Positions 26,456 through 34,353 of a stretch of 34,353 nt of DNA are shown here, one piece after another. Source of the stretch: Lachnospiraceae bacterium. Lineage in GTDB: Bacteria > Bacillota > Clostridia > Lachnospirales > Lachnospiraceae. The translations under genes and the position numbers were made by a program. Under the pieces are notes generated by a model. It did no database searches and was not told where the DNA came from. It saw nothing but the letters and a program-made list of their open reading frames with translations. Where the stretch lies: contig JAIDPF010000094.1 of the NCBI GenBank assembly GCA_029062895.1, positions 1-34,353 of the forward strand, written 5' to 3'. Within the stretch, counting starts at the first letter, position 1. Every line of letters begins with the position of its first letter.

Positions 26456-28573
26456 TTGGCTGAAAGAGAATATCCATTAGAGCGAACAAGAAACATTGGT
26501 ATCATGGCGCATATCGATGCCGGTAAGACAACCCTTACCGAGCGTATATTGTACTATACCGGTGTAAATTACAAGATTGGTGATACTCATGAAGGTACTG
26601 CTACCATGGACTGGATGGCTCAGGAGCAGGAAAGGGGTATTACGATCACATCAGCCGCTACGACTTGTCACTGGACCTTACAGGAGAATACCAAACCGAA
26701 GCCGGGCGCTTTAGAGCATCGTATCAATATTATTGATACTCCGGGTCACGTTGACTTTACGGTTGAAGTAGAGCGTTCTCTGCGTGTATTGGATGGTGCA
26801 GTAGGTGTGTTCTGTGCAAAGGGCGGAGTTGAGCCCCAGTCAGAGAATGTCTGGAGACAGGCAGACACTTATAATGTTCCTCGTATGGCATTCATCAATA
26901 AGATGGATATCATGGGAGCTGATTTCTATAGCGCTGTTGATCAGATCAGAAACAGACTTGGTAAAAATGCCATCATTCTGCAGCTGCCGATCGGCAAGGA
27001 GGATGAGTTTAAGGGTATTATCGATCTGTTTGAAATGAAAGCATATATCTATAATGATGATAAGGGTGAGAATATTGATATTATTGATATCCCTGACAAC
27101 ATGAAGGATGATGCAGAGTTATATCATTCGGAGCTCGTTGAAAAAGTATGTGAGCTGGATGACGATCTTTTAGAGAAGTATCTGGAAGGAGAGGAACCTT
27201 CCATAGAGGCAATGAAGGAGGCACTGCGGAAGGGAACCTGCGAATGTACGGCAGTACCGGTATGTTGTGGATCTGCTTACAGAAACAAGGGTGTTCAGAA
27301 GCTTCTGGATGCGGTATTGGAGTTTATGCCGGCGCCTACCGATATTCCGGCGATCAAGGGTGTCGATATGGATGGCAATGAGATCGAGAGACATTCTTCT
27401 GATGAGGAACCGTTTTCTGCATTGGCATTTAAGATCATGGCAGACCCGTTTGTCGGTAAGCTTGCATTCTTCCGTGTGTATTCCGGTACGATGAACTCCG
27501 GTTCTTATGTATTGAATGCAACAAAGGACAAGAAGGAACGTGTTGGACGTATCCTGCAGATGCATGCGAATAAGAGATCAGAGCTGGATAAGGTATATTC
27601 CGGCGATATTGCAGCGGCAGTTGGATTTAAATTTACGACCACAGGAGATACCATCTGTGATGAGCAGCATCCGGTTATCCTTGAGTCCATGGAATTCCCT
27701 GAGCCGGTTATCGAGCTTGCAATCGAGCCGAAGACCAAGGCGGGACAGGGCAAGCTGGGCGAGTCACTTGCAAAGCTGGCAGAAGAAGATCCTACCTTCC
27801 GTGCGCATACGGATCAGGAGACAGGACAGACGATCATCGCCGGTATGGGCGAGCTTCATCTGGAGATCATTGTTGACCGTCTGCTTCGTGAGTTTAAGGT
27901 AGAGGCAAATGTGGGCGCTCCGCAGGTTGCATATAAGGAGACATTTACAAAGGCTGTTGAAGTTGACAGTAAATACGCTAAGCAGTCTGGTGGTCGTGGT
28001 CAGTACGGACACTGTAAGGTTAAATTTGAGCCGATGGATCCGAACGGTGAAGAAACATTTAAGTTCGAATCTACAGTTGTCGGCGGTGCGATTCCGAAGG
28101 AATACATCCCGGCAGTTGGTGAAGGTATTGAAGAGGCTGCAAAGTCCGGTATTCTGGGCGGATTCCCTGTATTGGGCGTCTATGCCAATGTTTATGACGG
28201 TTCTTATCATGAAGTCGATTCTTCAGAAATGGCATTCCATATTGCCGGTTCCATGGCATTTAAGGATGCTATGAACAAGGGCGGCGCAGTTTTGTTGGAG
28301 CCGATCATGAAGGTTGAGGTAACGATGCCTGAAGAATACATGGGAGACGTTATCGGCGATATCAATTCCCGTCGTGGACGTATCGAAGGTATGGATGATC
28401 TGGGCGGCGGAAAGATCGTCAGAGGATATGTGCCTTTGGCAGAGATGTTCGGGTATGCGACAGACCTTCGTTCCAAGACACAGGGACGCGGCAACTATTC
28501 TATGTTCTTTGAAAAGTACGAACCGGTTCCGAAGAATATTCAGGAAAAGGTATTGGCTGCAAAGGCAAAATAG
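26456..28573 (+). CDS. fusA: translation elongation factor G
   Basis: A full-length 705-residue GTPase. The G-domain motifs are [17 protein letters not shown] (P-loop), the switch I region ending [29 protein letters not shown] and [12 protein letters not shown]. Domains II-V follow, with [16 protein letters not shown] and [13 protein letters not shown] typical of domains IV and V. EF-G drives tRNA-mRNA translocation and ribosome recycling. The start is taken as TTG 26456 because AAGGAGGAAC lies at correct spacing and the protein begins [20 protein letters not shown] as in relatives; no ATG or GTG fits. It follows rpsG by 16 bases. Confidence 0.96.
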   Translation: MAEREYPLERTRNIGIMAHIDAGKTTLTERILYYTGVNYKIGDTHEGTATMDWMAQEQERGITITSAATTCHWTLQENTKPKPGALEHRINIIDTPGHVDFTVEVERSLRVLDGAVGVFCAKGGVEPQSENVWRQADTYNVPRMAFINKMDIMGADFYSAVDQIRNRLGKNAIILQLPIGKEDEFKGIIDLFEMKAYIYNDDKGENIDIIDIPDNMKDDAELYHSELVEKVCELDDDLLEKYLEGEEPSIEAMKEALRKGTCECTAVPVCCGSAYRNKGVQKLLDAVLEFMPAPTDIPAIKGVDMDGNEIERHSSDEEPFSALAFKIMADPFVGKLAFFRVYSGTMNSGSYVLNATKDKKERVGRILQMHANKRSELDKVYSGDIAAAVGFKFTTTGDTICDEQHPVILESMEFPEPVIELAIEPKTKAGQGKLGESLAKLAEEDPTFRAHTDQETGQTIIAGMGELHLEIIVDRLLREFKVEANVGAPQVAYKETFTKAVEVDSKYAKQSGGRGQYGHCKVKFEPMDPNGEETFKFESTVVGGAIPKEYIPAVGEGIEEAAKSGILGGFPVLGVYANVYDGSYHEVDSSEMAFHIAGSMAFKDAMNKGGAVLLEPIMKVEVTMPEEYMGDVIGDINSRRGRIEGMDDLGGGKIVRGYVPLAEMFGYATDLRSKTQGRGNYSMFFEKYEPVPKNIQEKVLAAKAK

Positions 28574-28620
28574 GATAGCAAATTTGTTCCGTGTTTGCAG
28601 TAAATGTAATAAAATAATAC

Positions 28621-28649
28621 TTGAAAAATATGGTAATATTTACTATAAT
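28621..28649 (+). promoter_or_regulatory. sigma-A promoter of tuf
   Basis: TTGAAA, a 17-base spacer and TATAAT lie 79 bases before the tuf start, so tuf can be made apart from fusA. Confidence 0.8.
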
Positions 28650-28728
28650 TCAAGATAGTGCTAATTAAATTAAAAATGAAAGAGCAGAAAGCTCAAGTGG
28701 AAATCTATTTAAGGAGGATTTATAAGAA

Positions 28729-29916
28729 ATGGCTAAAGCAAAATTTGAAAGAACAAAACCCCATTGTAATATTGGTACCATCGGTCACGTTGACCATGGT
28801 AAAACAACATTAACAGCAGCAATCACAAAGGTATTAGCTGAAAGAGTTGCTGGTAATACAGCTACAGATTTCGAGAACATCGATAAGGCTCCGGAAGAAA
28901 GAGAAAGAGGTATCACAATTTCTACTGCTCACGTTGAGTACGAGACAGAGAAGAGACATTATGCACACGTTGACTGCCCGGGACATGCTGACTACGTTAA
29001 GAACATGATCACTGGTGCTGCACAGATGGACGGCGCTATCTTAGTTGTTGCTGCAACAGACGGCGTTATGGCTCAGACAAAAGAGCACATCCTTCTGTCC
29101 CGTCAGGTAGGTGTTCCTTATATCGTTGTATTCATGAACAAATGTGACATGGTTGATGATGATGAGCTGTTAGATCTGGTTGAAATGGAGATCACAGAGC
29201 AGCTTGAGGAGTATGAATTCACAGGATGTCCTATCATCCGTGGTTCTGCATTAAAGGCTTTGGAAGATCCTAACGGCGAGTGGGGCGACAAGGTTATGGA
29301 GCTGATGGGCACTGTTGATGACTATATTCCTGATCCTAAGCGTGCTACAGACCAGCCGTTCCTGATGCCTGTTGAGGACGTATTCACAATCACAGGTCGT
29401 GGTACAGTTGCTACTGGTAGAGTAGAGCGTGGTGTTCTTCATCTTAACGAGGAAGTTGAAATCGTTGGTATTAAGGAAGAGACAAAGAAGACTGTTGTTA
29501 CAGGTATCGAAATGTTCCGTAAGATGCTTGATGAGGCACAGGCTGGTGATAACATCGGTGCACTGCTTCGTGGTGTTCAGAGAACAGAAATCGAAAGAGG
29601 ACAGGTTATCGCTAAGCCCGGTTCTGTAACATGCCATAAGAAATTCACAGCTCAGGTATATGTACTGACAAAGGATGAAGGTGGACGTCATACTCCGTTC
29701 TTCAACAACTACAGACCTCAGTTCTACTTCAGAACAACTGACGTAACTGGTGTATGTAACCTTCCTGAAGGTACAGAGATGTGTATGCCTGGTGATAACG
29801 TAGAGATGACCATCGAACTGATCCATCCGATCGCTATGGAGCAGGGTCTTACATTCGCTATCCGTGAGGGTGGTAGAACAGTTGGTTCAGGCCGTGTGGC
29901 TACTATCATCGAGTAA
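28729..29916 (+). CDS. tuf: translation elongation factor Tu
   Basis: A full-length 395-residue GTPase: [14 protein letters not shown] (P-loop), [13 protein letters not shown] (switch I), [20 protein letters not shown] (switch II) and [10 protein letters not shown]. Domains II and III include [13 protein letters not shown] and [20 protein letters not shown]-Tu delivers aminoacyl-tRNA to the ribosome. AAGGAGG precedes the ATG by about 12 bases. Codon use is strongly biased, as expected for one of the most abundant proteins. A very long hairpin that can terminate transcription follows. Confidence 0.98.
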   Translation: MAKAKFERTKPHCNIGTIGHVDHGKTTLTAAITKVLAERVAGNTATDFENIDKAPEERERGITISTAHVEYETEKRHYAHVDCPGHADYVKNMITGAAQMDGAILVVAATDGVMAQTKEHILLSRQVGVPYIVVFMNKCDMVDDDELLDLVEMEITEQLEEYEFTGCPIIRGSALKALEDPNGEWGDKVMELMGTVDDYIPDPKRATDQPFLMPVEDVFTITGRGTVATGRVERGVLHLNEEVEIVGIKEETKKTVVTGIEMFRKMLDEAQAGDNIGALLRGVQRTEIERGQVIAKPGSVTCHKKFTAQVYVLTKDEGGRHTPFFNNYRPQFYFRTTDVTGVCNLPEGTEMCMPGDNVEMTIELIHPIAMEQGLTFAIREGGRTVGSGRVATIIE

Positions 29917-29934
29917 TCTACGCGAAAGCAATGA

Positions 29935-30066
29935 GATAAGCGCATAAAAAGACGTAAAAAGAGTCACTTCATGCTTGCATGAAAGTGACTCTTTTTACGT
30001 CTTTTCGGGCATTTAACGAATGCCCGCGACCGAGGAAATGCGAAGCATTTTCGAGGTGCGCTTATC
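29935..30066. repeat. branched palindromic element after tuf (four-way fold)
   Basis: GATAAGCGCA (29935-29944) and TGCGCTTATC (30057-30066) are perfect inverted ends. Between them stand three hairpins. The first (29947-30005) has 28 pairs with one bulge and ends in TTTT. The second (30006-30026) is CGGGCATT / AATGCCCG. The third (30030-30056) is CCGAGGAAATGC / GCATTTTCGAGG with a tandem G-A mismatch. Together they can form a four-way junction. The first hairpin can serve as the tuf terminator. The inverted ends also resemble a small mobile palindromic element; no target duplication is evident. Confidence 0.85.
29947..30005 (+). terminator. tuf terminator hairpin
   Basis: AAAAGACGTAAAAAGAGTCA and the following bases pair with their complement through 28 bp with a two-base TT loop, ending ACGTCTTTT. 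It is symmetric enough to work on both strands. Confidence 0.75.
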
Positions 30067-30105
30067 GGAGTTTCGGAGATTTATCCGGAACCTTTTTTAC
30101 ATGAA

Positions 30106-30133
30106 TAGCCACTTTAGAGAACTAAAGTAGCTA
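30106..30133. repeat. hairpin at the end of the Ymh-family gene
   Basis: TAGCCACTTTAG and CTAAAGTAGCTA form a 12-bp stem with one mismatch and an AGAA loop, 24 bases past the minus-strand stop codon. There is no T run, so terminator activity is unsure. Confidence 0.45.
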
Positions 30134-30157
30134 CAAAATGGCTACGATAGTTTATTC

Positions 30158-30853
30158 TTACTCAGTAATTCCTGAATGAATAACACCTTCGTCAATCTTA
30201 TACATTATCATACTTGCAAACATGAGCTGACGCATTGCATCATCTTGGGACATGTTTAGATTTTCATGTGCGACAGGATTTCTTAAAGCGATCATGGCTC
30301 CTTCTGCCATTTTCATAAAACCTAATTGAGTATTTTGTCCACTCTCGGTGTGTCTATCACAAAATTCTACAATAGGATTGTTTGAAGAATATACTCTTGT
30401 CATTGCAGCGGCACCATCTGGAATAGGAGTATTTGGACACGCATTTGCATATATGCGTTTTGTCCGTGCGTTGATTTCTTTAAAAGCATTTTCGGCAGCG
30501 TCAGCATAGAATCCAGCTAGATATTGACCTTTGGAAACTTCTTGTATTTTGGGATGTATATAATTCCAAATATTATTTAATGGTTGTTTTTGATTTTCAT
30601 ATAAAGAAGTGATATAACCAAAAGTCATTCCGAAAACGGCAGGATTTATGCCAATTGGATTGAAAAGGCGTTCTTTTAGGCGAAATAATTCTTTGCTAAA
30701 AAAAGGCTCAGTCTGGTTTATATTTTGACTTAAAAGATTTAGATGATTTTTTACAATTATAATGGTGGCATTAAGAAATCGAATATTAGGGAAATTCTTA
30801 TCACGATCAATTTCTGTAAACCAATCATAAAGAAAATTTAAATGCTCATTCAT
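30158..30853 (-). CDS. Ymh-family (TIGR02391) HEPN-type protein
   Basis: A 231-residue minus-strand protein. The C-terminal half has the Hypoth_Ymh pattern: QYLAGFYADAAENAFKEINA (about 110-129), DGAAAMTRVYSSNNP and GFMKMAEGAMIALRNPVAHE (178-197). RNPVAH (R191 to H196) is an RX4H signature of the HEPN fold, which in many defence and toxin proteins is an RNase site. Whether this family cleaves RNA is unproven here. The N-terminal 100 residues are helical with no recognised domain. It follows the XRE gene by 69 bases on the same strand, with a palindrome between. The ribosome binding site is weak (ATGGGTA). AT-rich content sets it apart from the str/rpo region. Confidence 0.78.
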   Translation of the reverse strand: MNEHLNFLYDWFTEIDRDKNFPNIRFLNATIIIVKNHLNLLSQNINQTEPFFSKELFRLKERLFNPIGINPAVFGMTFGYITSLYENQKQPLNNIWNYIHPKIQEVSKGQYLAGFYADAAENAFKEINARTKRIYANACPNTPIPDGAAAMTRVYSSNNPIVEFCDRHTESGQNTQLGFMKMAEGAMIALRNPVAHENLNMSQDDAMRQLMFASMIMYKIDEGVIHSGITE

Positions 30854-30865
30854 ATGTATATACCC

Positions 30866-30885
30866 ATAACAAAATATAATGTTAT
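30866..30885. promoter_or_regulatory. operator-like palindrome before the Ymh-family gene
   Basis: ATAACAAAAT and ATAATGTTAT form an imperfect 20-bp palindrome (8 of 10 positions symmetric), about 12 bases upstream of the start codon and downstream of the XRE gene. XRE regulators usually bind such sites near their own genes, so it is a candidate operator. Confidence 0.35.
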
Positions 30886-30922
30886 CCTTTCCATATTTAT
30901 TAGAAGGCTAAGTGTAATGATA

Positions 30923-31387
30923 TTATTTTATATCTTTTAAATCAGCGGCTCTTTCGGGAGAAGTATGATTTTTTTTCAGCATTTTAGTATATTCAAACAG
31001 ATCACGGCGGGTTGTATCATCCAATACATATATATCAGCAATCAATTCATCAACCATAGGTAATTCAGTGTAATCAAACTTTTTCAAAATGCGGGCGGTA
31101 CGGTCGGATATATAACTATTTTTATGACTGTCAATATTCCGTTTTTCACCGTCAGATGGAAGTGCAGGTAAGGTCTCAATATCGTCATATGGATTATCCT
31201 TGCAAATAGAACTGATAGGAATATCCAATATATTAGAAATTCTAAGCGCAGTATCAAAGCGGATAGCGGCATCCCTCTGAATAATGGAATAAAGCGTTGT
31301 TGGTGCAATCTTTGCTTTTATTGCAAGTTCTTTTACTGTCATGCCCTTGTTGTCTAAAATATCTTTTAAATTCTGACCGTAACCCAT
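30923..31387 (-). CDS. XRE-family transcriptional regulator
   Basis: A 154-residue protein. Residues about 5-62 are a Cro/C1 helix-turn-helix: LKDILDNKGMTVKELAIKAK, then IAPTTLYSIIQRDAAIRFDT and ALRISNILDIPISSI. The remaining C-terminal part (about 75-154) is charged and helical with no recognised domain. It may bind a partner or a second subunit. AAAGGATG precedes the ATG. It lies between two HEPN-type genes, all on the minus strand, so it may control them or act as an antitoxin (inference). No protease or signal motifs are seen. Confidence 0.85.
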   Translation of the reverse strand: MGYGQNLKDILDNKGMTVKELAIKAKIAPTTLYSIIQRDAAIRFDTALRISNILDIPISSICKDNPYDDIETLPALPSDGEKRNIDSHKNSYISDRTARILKKFDYTELPMVDELIADIYVLDDTTRRDLFEYTKMLKKNHTSPERAADLKDIK

Positions 31388-31469
31388 GTGATCACATCCT
31401 TTCTGTTCAATGTTATTTTTACTTCATTATTACAAACGTGTTTTTACAATAAACTGGAGGTGTTTGAAT

Positions 31470-31898
31470 TCATTTTTTATGCCTATGCTTCCTCACAACA
31501 CTTTTACGAAGTTTCTCGATCTTCTGCTGCAATTCATAAACACGCAATTCATCTTCATGCAGTTTGTCAGCCACCTTTTGAAAAGCCTTGTCATGCTCTT
31601 GTGGATCTTCGATATAATGAAAATCAATGTAGCACTGATGACACCAGTAATTACGTATTTCTCGAATCTGATTCAATAAATCATAGTCTTTCTCTTTGAT
31701 TTTTGAGTAACCTAATTCCTGATCCATTTCCTGAAGACTCTTGAGTAGCTTCCCTAGAGGAAAGTTCTTAACATCGGAAAAATTATCATAAAACTCTCCA
31801 CCTTTGAGAATAGAATATATCAACTTCAAGTCTTGCTCTATATATTGAACAGACATTATCAATTCGCTATGTATTAGTTTAAATGTATCGTAGTCCAT
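31470..31898 (-). CDS. small HEPN-like protein
   Basis: A 142-residue minus-strand protein, helical throughout. LLNQIREIRNYWCHQCYIDF (about 75-94) contains RNYWCH, an RX4H signature (R82, N83, H87) of HEPN proteins, followed by a short loop and a coiled C-terminal helix with a basic end (KSVVRKHRHKK). I do not recognise a specific family; similarity to small HEPN proteins in toxin-antitoxin and defence loci rests on the motif and size. GAGGT lies nine bases before the ATG. The XRE gene follows after 82 bases. Confidence 0.65.
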   Translation of the reverse strand: MDYDTFKLIHSELIMSVQYIEQDLKLIYSILKGGEFYDNFSDVKNFPLGKLLKSLQEMDQELGYSKIKEKDYDLLNQIREIRNYWCHQCYIDFHYIEDPQEHDKAFQKVADKLHEDELRVYELQQKIEKLRKSVVRKHRHKK

Positions 31899-32050
31899 TT
31901 CTTATTTACCTCAATAAACTGGAATCTATCGATTTATTTGTGTAGAGAAAATATCAATTTAACGATTTATCAATCAATAATTCCTATATACCATAAGACA
32001 ATATGTACGAACACTTGCTATCTTGTTTTATTAGAACAATGTTGTTTATC

Positions 32051-32842
32051 TTATATCCTCACATTAATTTCAAGGCGACATATTCCTATCGATTCATTTA
32101 ATTTTTCTTGTTTGGCCATAATTCCGTCATACATACATTGTAGGTACTCCTTTTGACTTCCAGGCAAATTAGTATTTTGCAACTTATCTTGTACATTAAT
32201 AGCCTCTTCCATAGTATGCAATGCTTGTGTCACCATTATTGCATCGTGTTCATCTTGAAGTCTTCTTTCATTTCTAACTTGAGCACCAGCATTAGCCAAG
32301 TGCTCAACACACTCAGCAATACCACTCCATCCAATGTCAATTGGTGAATGATAAGAAATATCACATATCTTTATTCCTTCGTCACCTCTTGGATTGTACA
32401 AAAATATGACCTCGTTATCTTCTGTTATTGCAAAACATATTGGTCTTTCGCAACTGCTAAAGTAATGCCAAAAGTCTTTTGTACCTTTTTCAGATATATG
32501 ACTCATCAGACAATACTTTTCTTTATTCTTATCTATTTTTGAATCCTTTACATAGCCAACGAGTTTATTTTCATAATCCCTTCCATCTTTGTCAATAGGT
32601 ACAGACCCGGTTGATATGCCTATATCAACTATATCTGATTCTCTATTCGAAAAGATATCTATTATCTTTAGTATATATAAAAGTTTAGTATAATTGTCAC
32701 ATGTGGATTTTATGTAATGGTTTATCATCCACATAGGCATTTCTATGGTTTTTGTTCCTCTGATTTTCACTTCATTTATTTTACGTTCCATTTTCCAATT
32801 ACAAGTTTTCATACGGCTATAGTCTTCGAAATATTTGATCAT
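32051..32842 (-). CDS. hypothetical protein in the accessory region
   Basis: A 263-residue minus-strand protein that I do not recognise. The N-terminal half mixes helices and strands (MPMWMINHYIKSTCDNYTKL, then DIVDIGISTGSVPIDKDG). A middle strand region includes RPICFAITEDNEVIFLYNPR. The C-terminal 90 residues are helical and charged (NERRLQDEHDAIMVTQALHT). There is no signal peptide or membrane segment. TAGGAG lies 11 bases before the ATG. Being on the same strand as the HEPN and XRE genes, it may belong with them, but the 152-base gap leaves this open. Confidence 0.6.
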   Translation of the reverse strand: MIKYFEDYSRMKTCNWKMERKINEVKIRGTKTIEMPMWMINHYIKSTCDNYTKLLYILKIIDIFSNRESDIVDIGISTGSVPIDKDGRDYENKLVGYVKDSKIDKNKEKYCLMSHISEKGTKDFWHYFSSCERPICFAITEDNEVIFLYNPRGDEGIKICDISYHSPIDIGWSGIAECVEHLANAGAQVRNERRLQDEHDAIMVTQALHTMEEAINVQDKLQNTNLPGSQKEYLQCMYDGIMAKQEKLNESIGICRLEINVRI

Positions 32843-32969
32843 TTGTCTTTTCCACTCCTAACTTATCCATAAAATTGAAATTTACCATTTCAGAAATTTC
32901 CAATTTGTCTTAATTGTAACATAAAAATAAAAGAAACTTTATATAGTATAACATTGCAGAAGAGAATAT

Positions 32970-33059
32970 GCAATTCGTAAATAATTAAAAATAATTTTAA
33001 AATAGTATTACAAAATACGCAGTGAGTAATAATATTAGATTAATTATAATACGAATTGC
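32970..33059. repeat. spaced inverted repeat in the AT-rich gap
   Basis: GCAATTCGTA (32970-32979) and TACGAATTGC (33050-33059) are perfect 10-base inverted copies 70 bases apart. The gap between the divergent genes holds no ORF of interest and is very AT-rich. They may be binding sites or ends of a small element. Confidence 0.4.
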
Positions 33060-33095
33060 GTAATGTTAAAAATGTAGTGCGAAAAGAGAATTGAA

Positions 33096-33725
33096 ATGAC
33101 AAAGACAAACTACATGATGACTATTGATGATGTCGCTCAGGAGTTGGGTGTGTCAAAATAGAAAGGGTATCGTATTATCCGCCAGTTCAATGAAGAAACC
33201 ATTCGTGAATGTCTTGTTAACTGTTTGGCGCATGCAGATTATGTGCAAGGGTATCCATCTATTAGAATAGATGTTTATGACGGTTGGCTTAGTTTTAATA
33301 ATCCGGGGAAAATGCTTATTTCAGCATAACAATTCTTTTTAGGAGGAGATTCAAGACCACGGAATGAAATTATTATGAAATTGTTCCGGTTATTAGGTGT
33401 ATCTGAAAGACAAGGTTTTGGAGGACCGATGATATATAAAACTGCTATGCAGAATGACTACAAGAGACCGGAAATACTAACGAATATTGAGAGGACGGAG
33501 CTTAAGATCTGGAATATTGATTTAGTAGACTCATATCCGGATTTGGCATCGGATGAAAAAAATGTGCTGAGATATATTGTGAAAAGTAGTCAGGCACAAT
33601 CTGTTAATTCCATTAGAAAAGCACTGAATATGACCGAATATCGTGTAAGAAATAGCATAAAAATACTTGAAGACGAAGAGCTATTTAGAAAAATCGGGAA
33701 TGGATGTCAACTAAATATACTATAG
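33096..33725 (+). pseudogene. chimeric pseudogene: excisionase-like start joined to AlbA_2/AAA_4-type C-terminus
   Basis: One continuous frame with two in-frame stops, TAG at 33159 and TAA at 33327. The first part, MTIDDVAQELGVSK-stop-KGYRIIRQFNEE, resembles a small helix-turn-helix excisionase. At about 33200 it changes abruptly into TIRECLVNCLAHADYVQG, NNPGKMLIS-stop-QFFLGGDSRPRNEI and IMKLFRLLGVSERQGFGGPM, the second half of AlbA_2/divergent AAA_4 regulators, ending in a winged-helix segment. The N-terminal DNA-binding and ATP parts of that family are missing. This looks like a deletion fusion followed by decay, as expected of mobile-element debris. An intact ORF remains only from 33375. 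Confidence 0.75.
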
Positions 33726-33810
33726 GAATTGAGAACGTGGAATTTTTGACGCAATTACAGATGGCAATGGATATTTTGAAGAGACAAATGAATTAGGCTA
33801 TCTCGTGATT

Positions 33811-33842
33811 ATCTCGTGAAATTTATAAGAATTTCACGAGAT
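33811..33842. repeat. perfect 13-bp inverted repeat
   Basis: ATCTCGTGAAATT and AATTTCACGAGAT pair perfectly around TATAAG. A further TATCTCGTGA copy lies directly before it (33799-33808). No T run follows on either strand, so it is more likely a binding site or recombination scar than a terminator. Confidence 0.5.
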
Positions 33843-33876
33843 AAAAATATATAAAGGATTCTACCAAGTCACAAAG

Positions 33877-34353
33877 TTGCTAATTCAGGTGAGCAGTTGG
33901 AGAAGAGGAAGGAATAACAATGCTGTAATATCATTACATGAAAATACAATTCTTTTTTCGGAAAATGGATTGCAAGCATATGATGATTTTAGAAATATTA
34001 GTAGAGATTCAAAGAAATTAATCAAATCACTTTTAAATGCTTTCTACTATTTGCATTCGGATGCATATGAGCATATTAATATAAATCATAGACTTTCCTT
34101 ACTGTTAAACATTTGTGATGGTTATGTTATCTATACAAGAGGCTAAACAAATAATGTGGAAGCAAATATAAAGAATGTATTGGGGGAGAATTTGGATGTA
34201 AAGTTAGTTAAATATGGTGCAGGTCTGTTGGGTATACCAAAAAGTAAATTATACGATGCATTGGCACTGGAGAGAAATGAGATTGATCATTATACATATA
34301 AAAGTGGCAGTATAACAGATTACGTTTTTAATGGAAAAGATAAAAGGGTGGAT
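33877..34353 (+). pseudogene. ApeA-like HEPN protein with an in-frame stop, runs off the window
   Basis: The frame is open from 33829, with no ATG start; a TTG at 33877 is the first usable codon, so the 5' end looks truncated. It reads KLIKSLLNAFYYLHSDAYEH and LSLLLNICDGYVIYTRG, then TAA at 34144. The same frame continues to the window end with NIKNVLGENLDVKLVKYGAG and ALALERNEIDHYTYKSG. RNEIDH is an RX4H HEPN signature in the setting seen in ApeA-like C-terminal domains. Continuity of sequence character across the stop argues for a nonsense mutation rather than two genes. The rest of the gene lies outside the window. Confidence 0.55.

Noticed and set aside
31388-31699. Plus-strand open frame over the HEPN-like gene
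   Set aside because: The minus-strand frame has a good ribosome site and a conserved-looking motif; the plus frame is rich in Phe, His and Ser, as AT-rich antisense usually is.
33737-33796. Short reading frame VEFLTQLQMAMDILKRQMN
   Set aside because: Only 19 codons with a GTG start, in gene debris; nothing supports translation.
29881-34353. CRISPR array or integrase in the accessory region
   Set aside because: No regularly spaced direct repeats and no recombinase gene are visible; only decayed excisionase-like sequence was seen.

Overview
The window looks like a chromosomal segment of a motile, low-to-mid GC Gram-positive anaerobe of the class Clostridia, most likely family Lachnospiraceae. 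The reasons are the type of ribosomal/RNA polymerase proteins, strong AAGGAGG ribosome binding sites, sigma-A promoters close to consensus, an L10 leader of Firmicutes type, and a flagellin followed by a glycosyltransferase island. The genus cannot be fixed from the sequence alone.

Region 1 (1-11,600) is a flagellar/surface glycan region. It opens with the 3' end of a flagellin gene and its terminator. Two tandem CgeB-like glycosyltransferases follow, then two family-2 glycosyltransferases with TPR tails on the opposite strand, a helical protein of unknown function, a small StrF-like glycosyltransferase, and an O-antigen ligase/polymerase-type membrane protein. A small helical protein behind a good sigma-28 type flagellar promoter and a convergent FliD-like protein close the region. 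Flagellin glycosylation is the natural inference but is not proved by the sequence. Two plus-strand terminators lie inside the 3' coding ends of convergent genes.

Region 2 (11,600-29,920) is the conserved information-processing core: rpmG-secE-nusG-rplK-rplA, a capA-like gene inserted with its own promoter and terminator, then L10 leader-rplJ-rplL, rpoB-rpoC, rpsL-rpsG-fusA and tuf. Most units have recognisable sigma-A promoters and hairpin terminators. Two hairpins of the same 2-by-7 internal-loop architecture lie directly before rplK and rplA and look like L1 autoregulatory sites.

Region 3 (29,920-34,353) is AT-rich accessory DNA. It starts with an elaborate palindromic element after tuf. 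It then carries minus-strand genes for a Ymh-family HEPN protein, an XRE regulator, a second HEPN-like protein and an unknown protein. It ends in decayed plus-strand genes: a chimeric AlbA_2/AAA_4-type pseudogene with two stops and an ApeA-like HEPN gene with one stop that runs off the window. Three RNxxxH (HEPN) proteins within about 4 kb suggest a defence or toxin-type island.

The most unusual observation is a dispersed repeat that sits just upstream of three unrelated genes (a glycosyltransferase, secE, rpsG). Its core is a palindrome, and in all three places it is open in the same reading frame as the gene behind it, encoding a peptide beginning KNQRF. Several other hairpin-rich intergenic elements (7216-7437, 9848-10058, 12257-12327, 29935-30066) are not explained by simple terminators.
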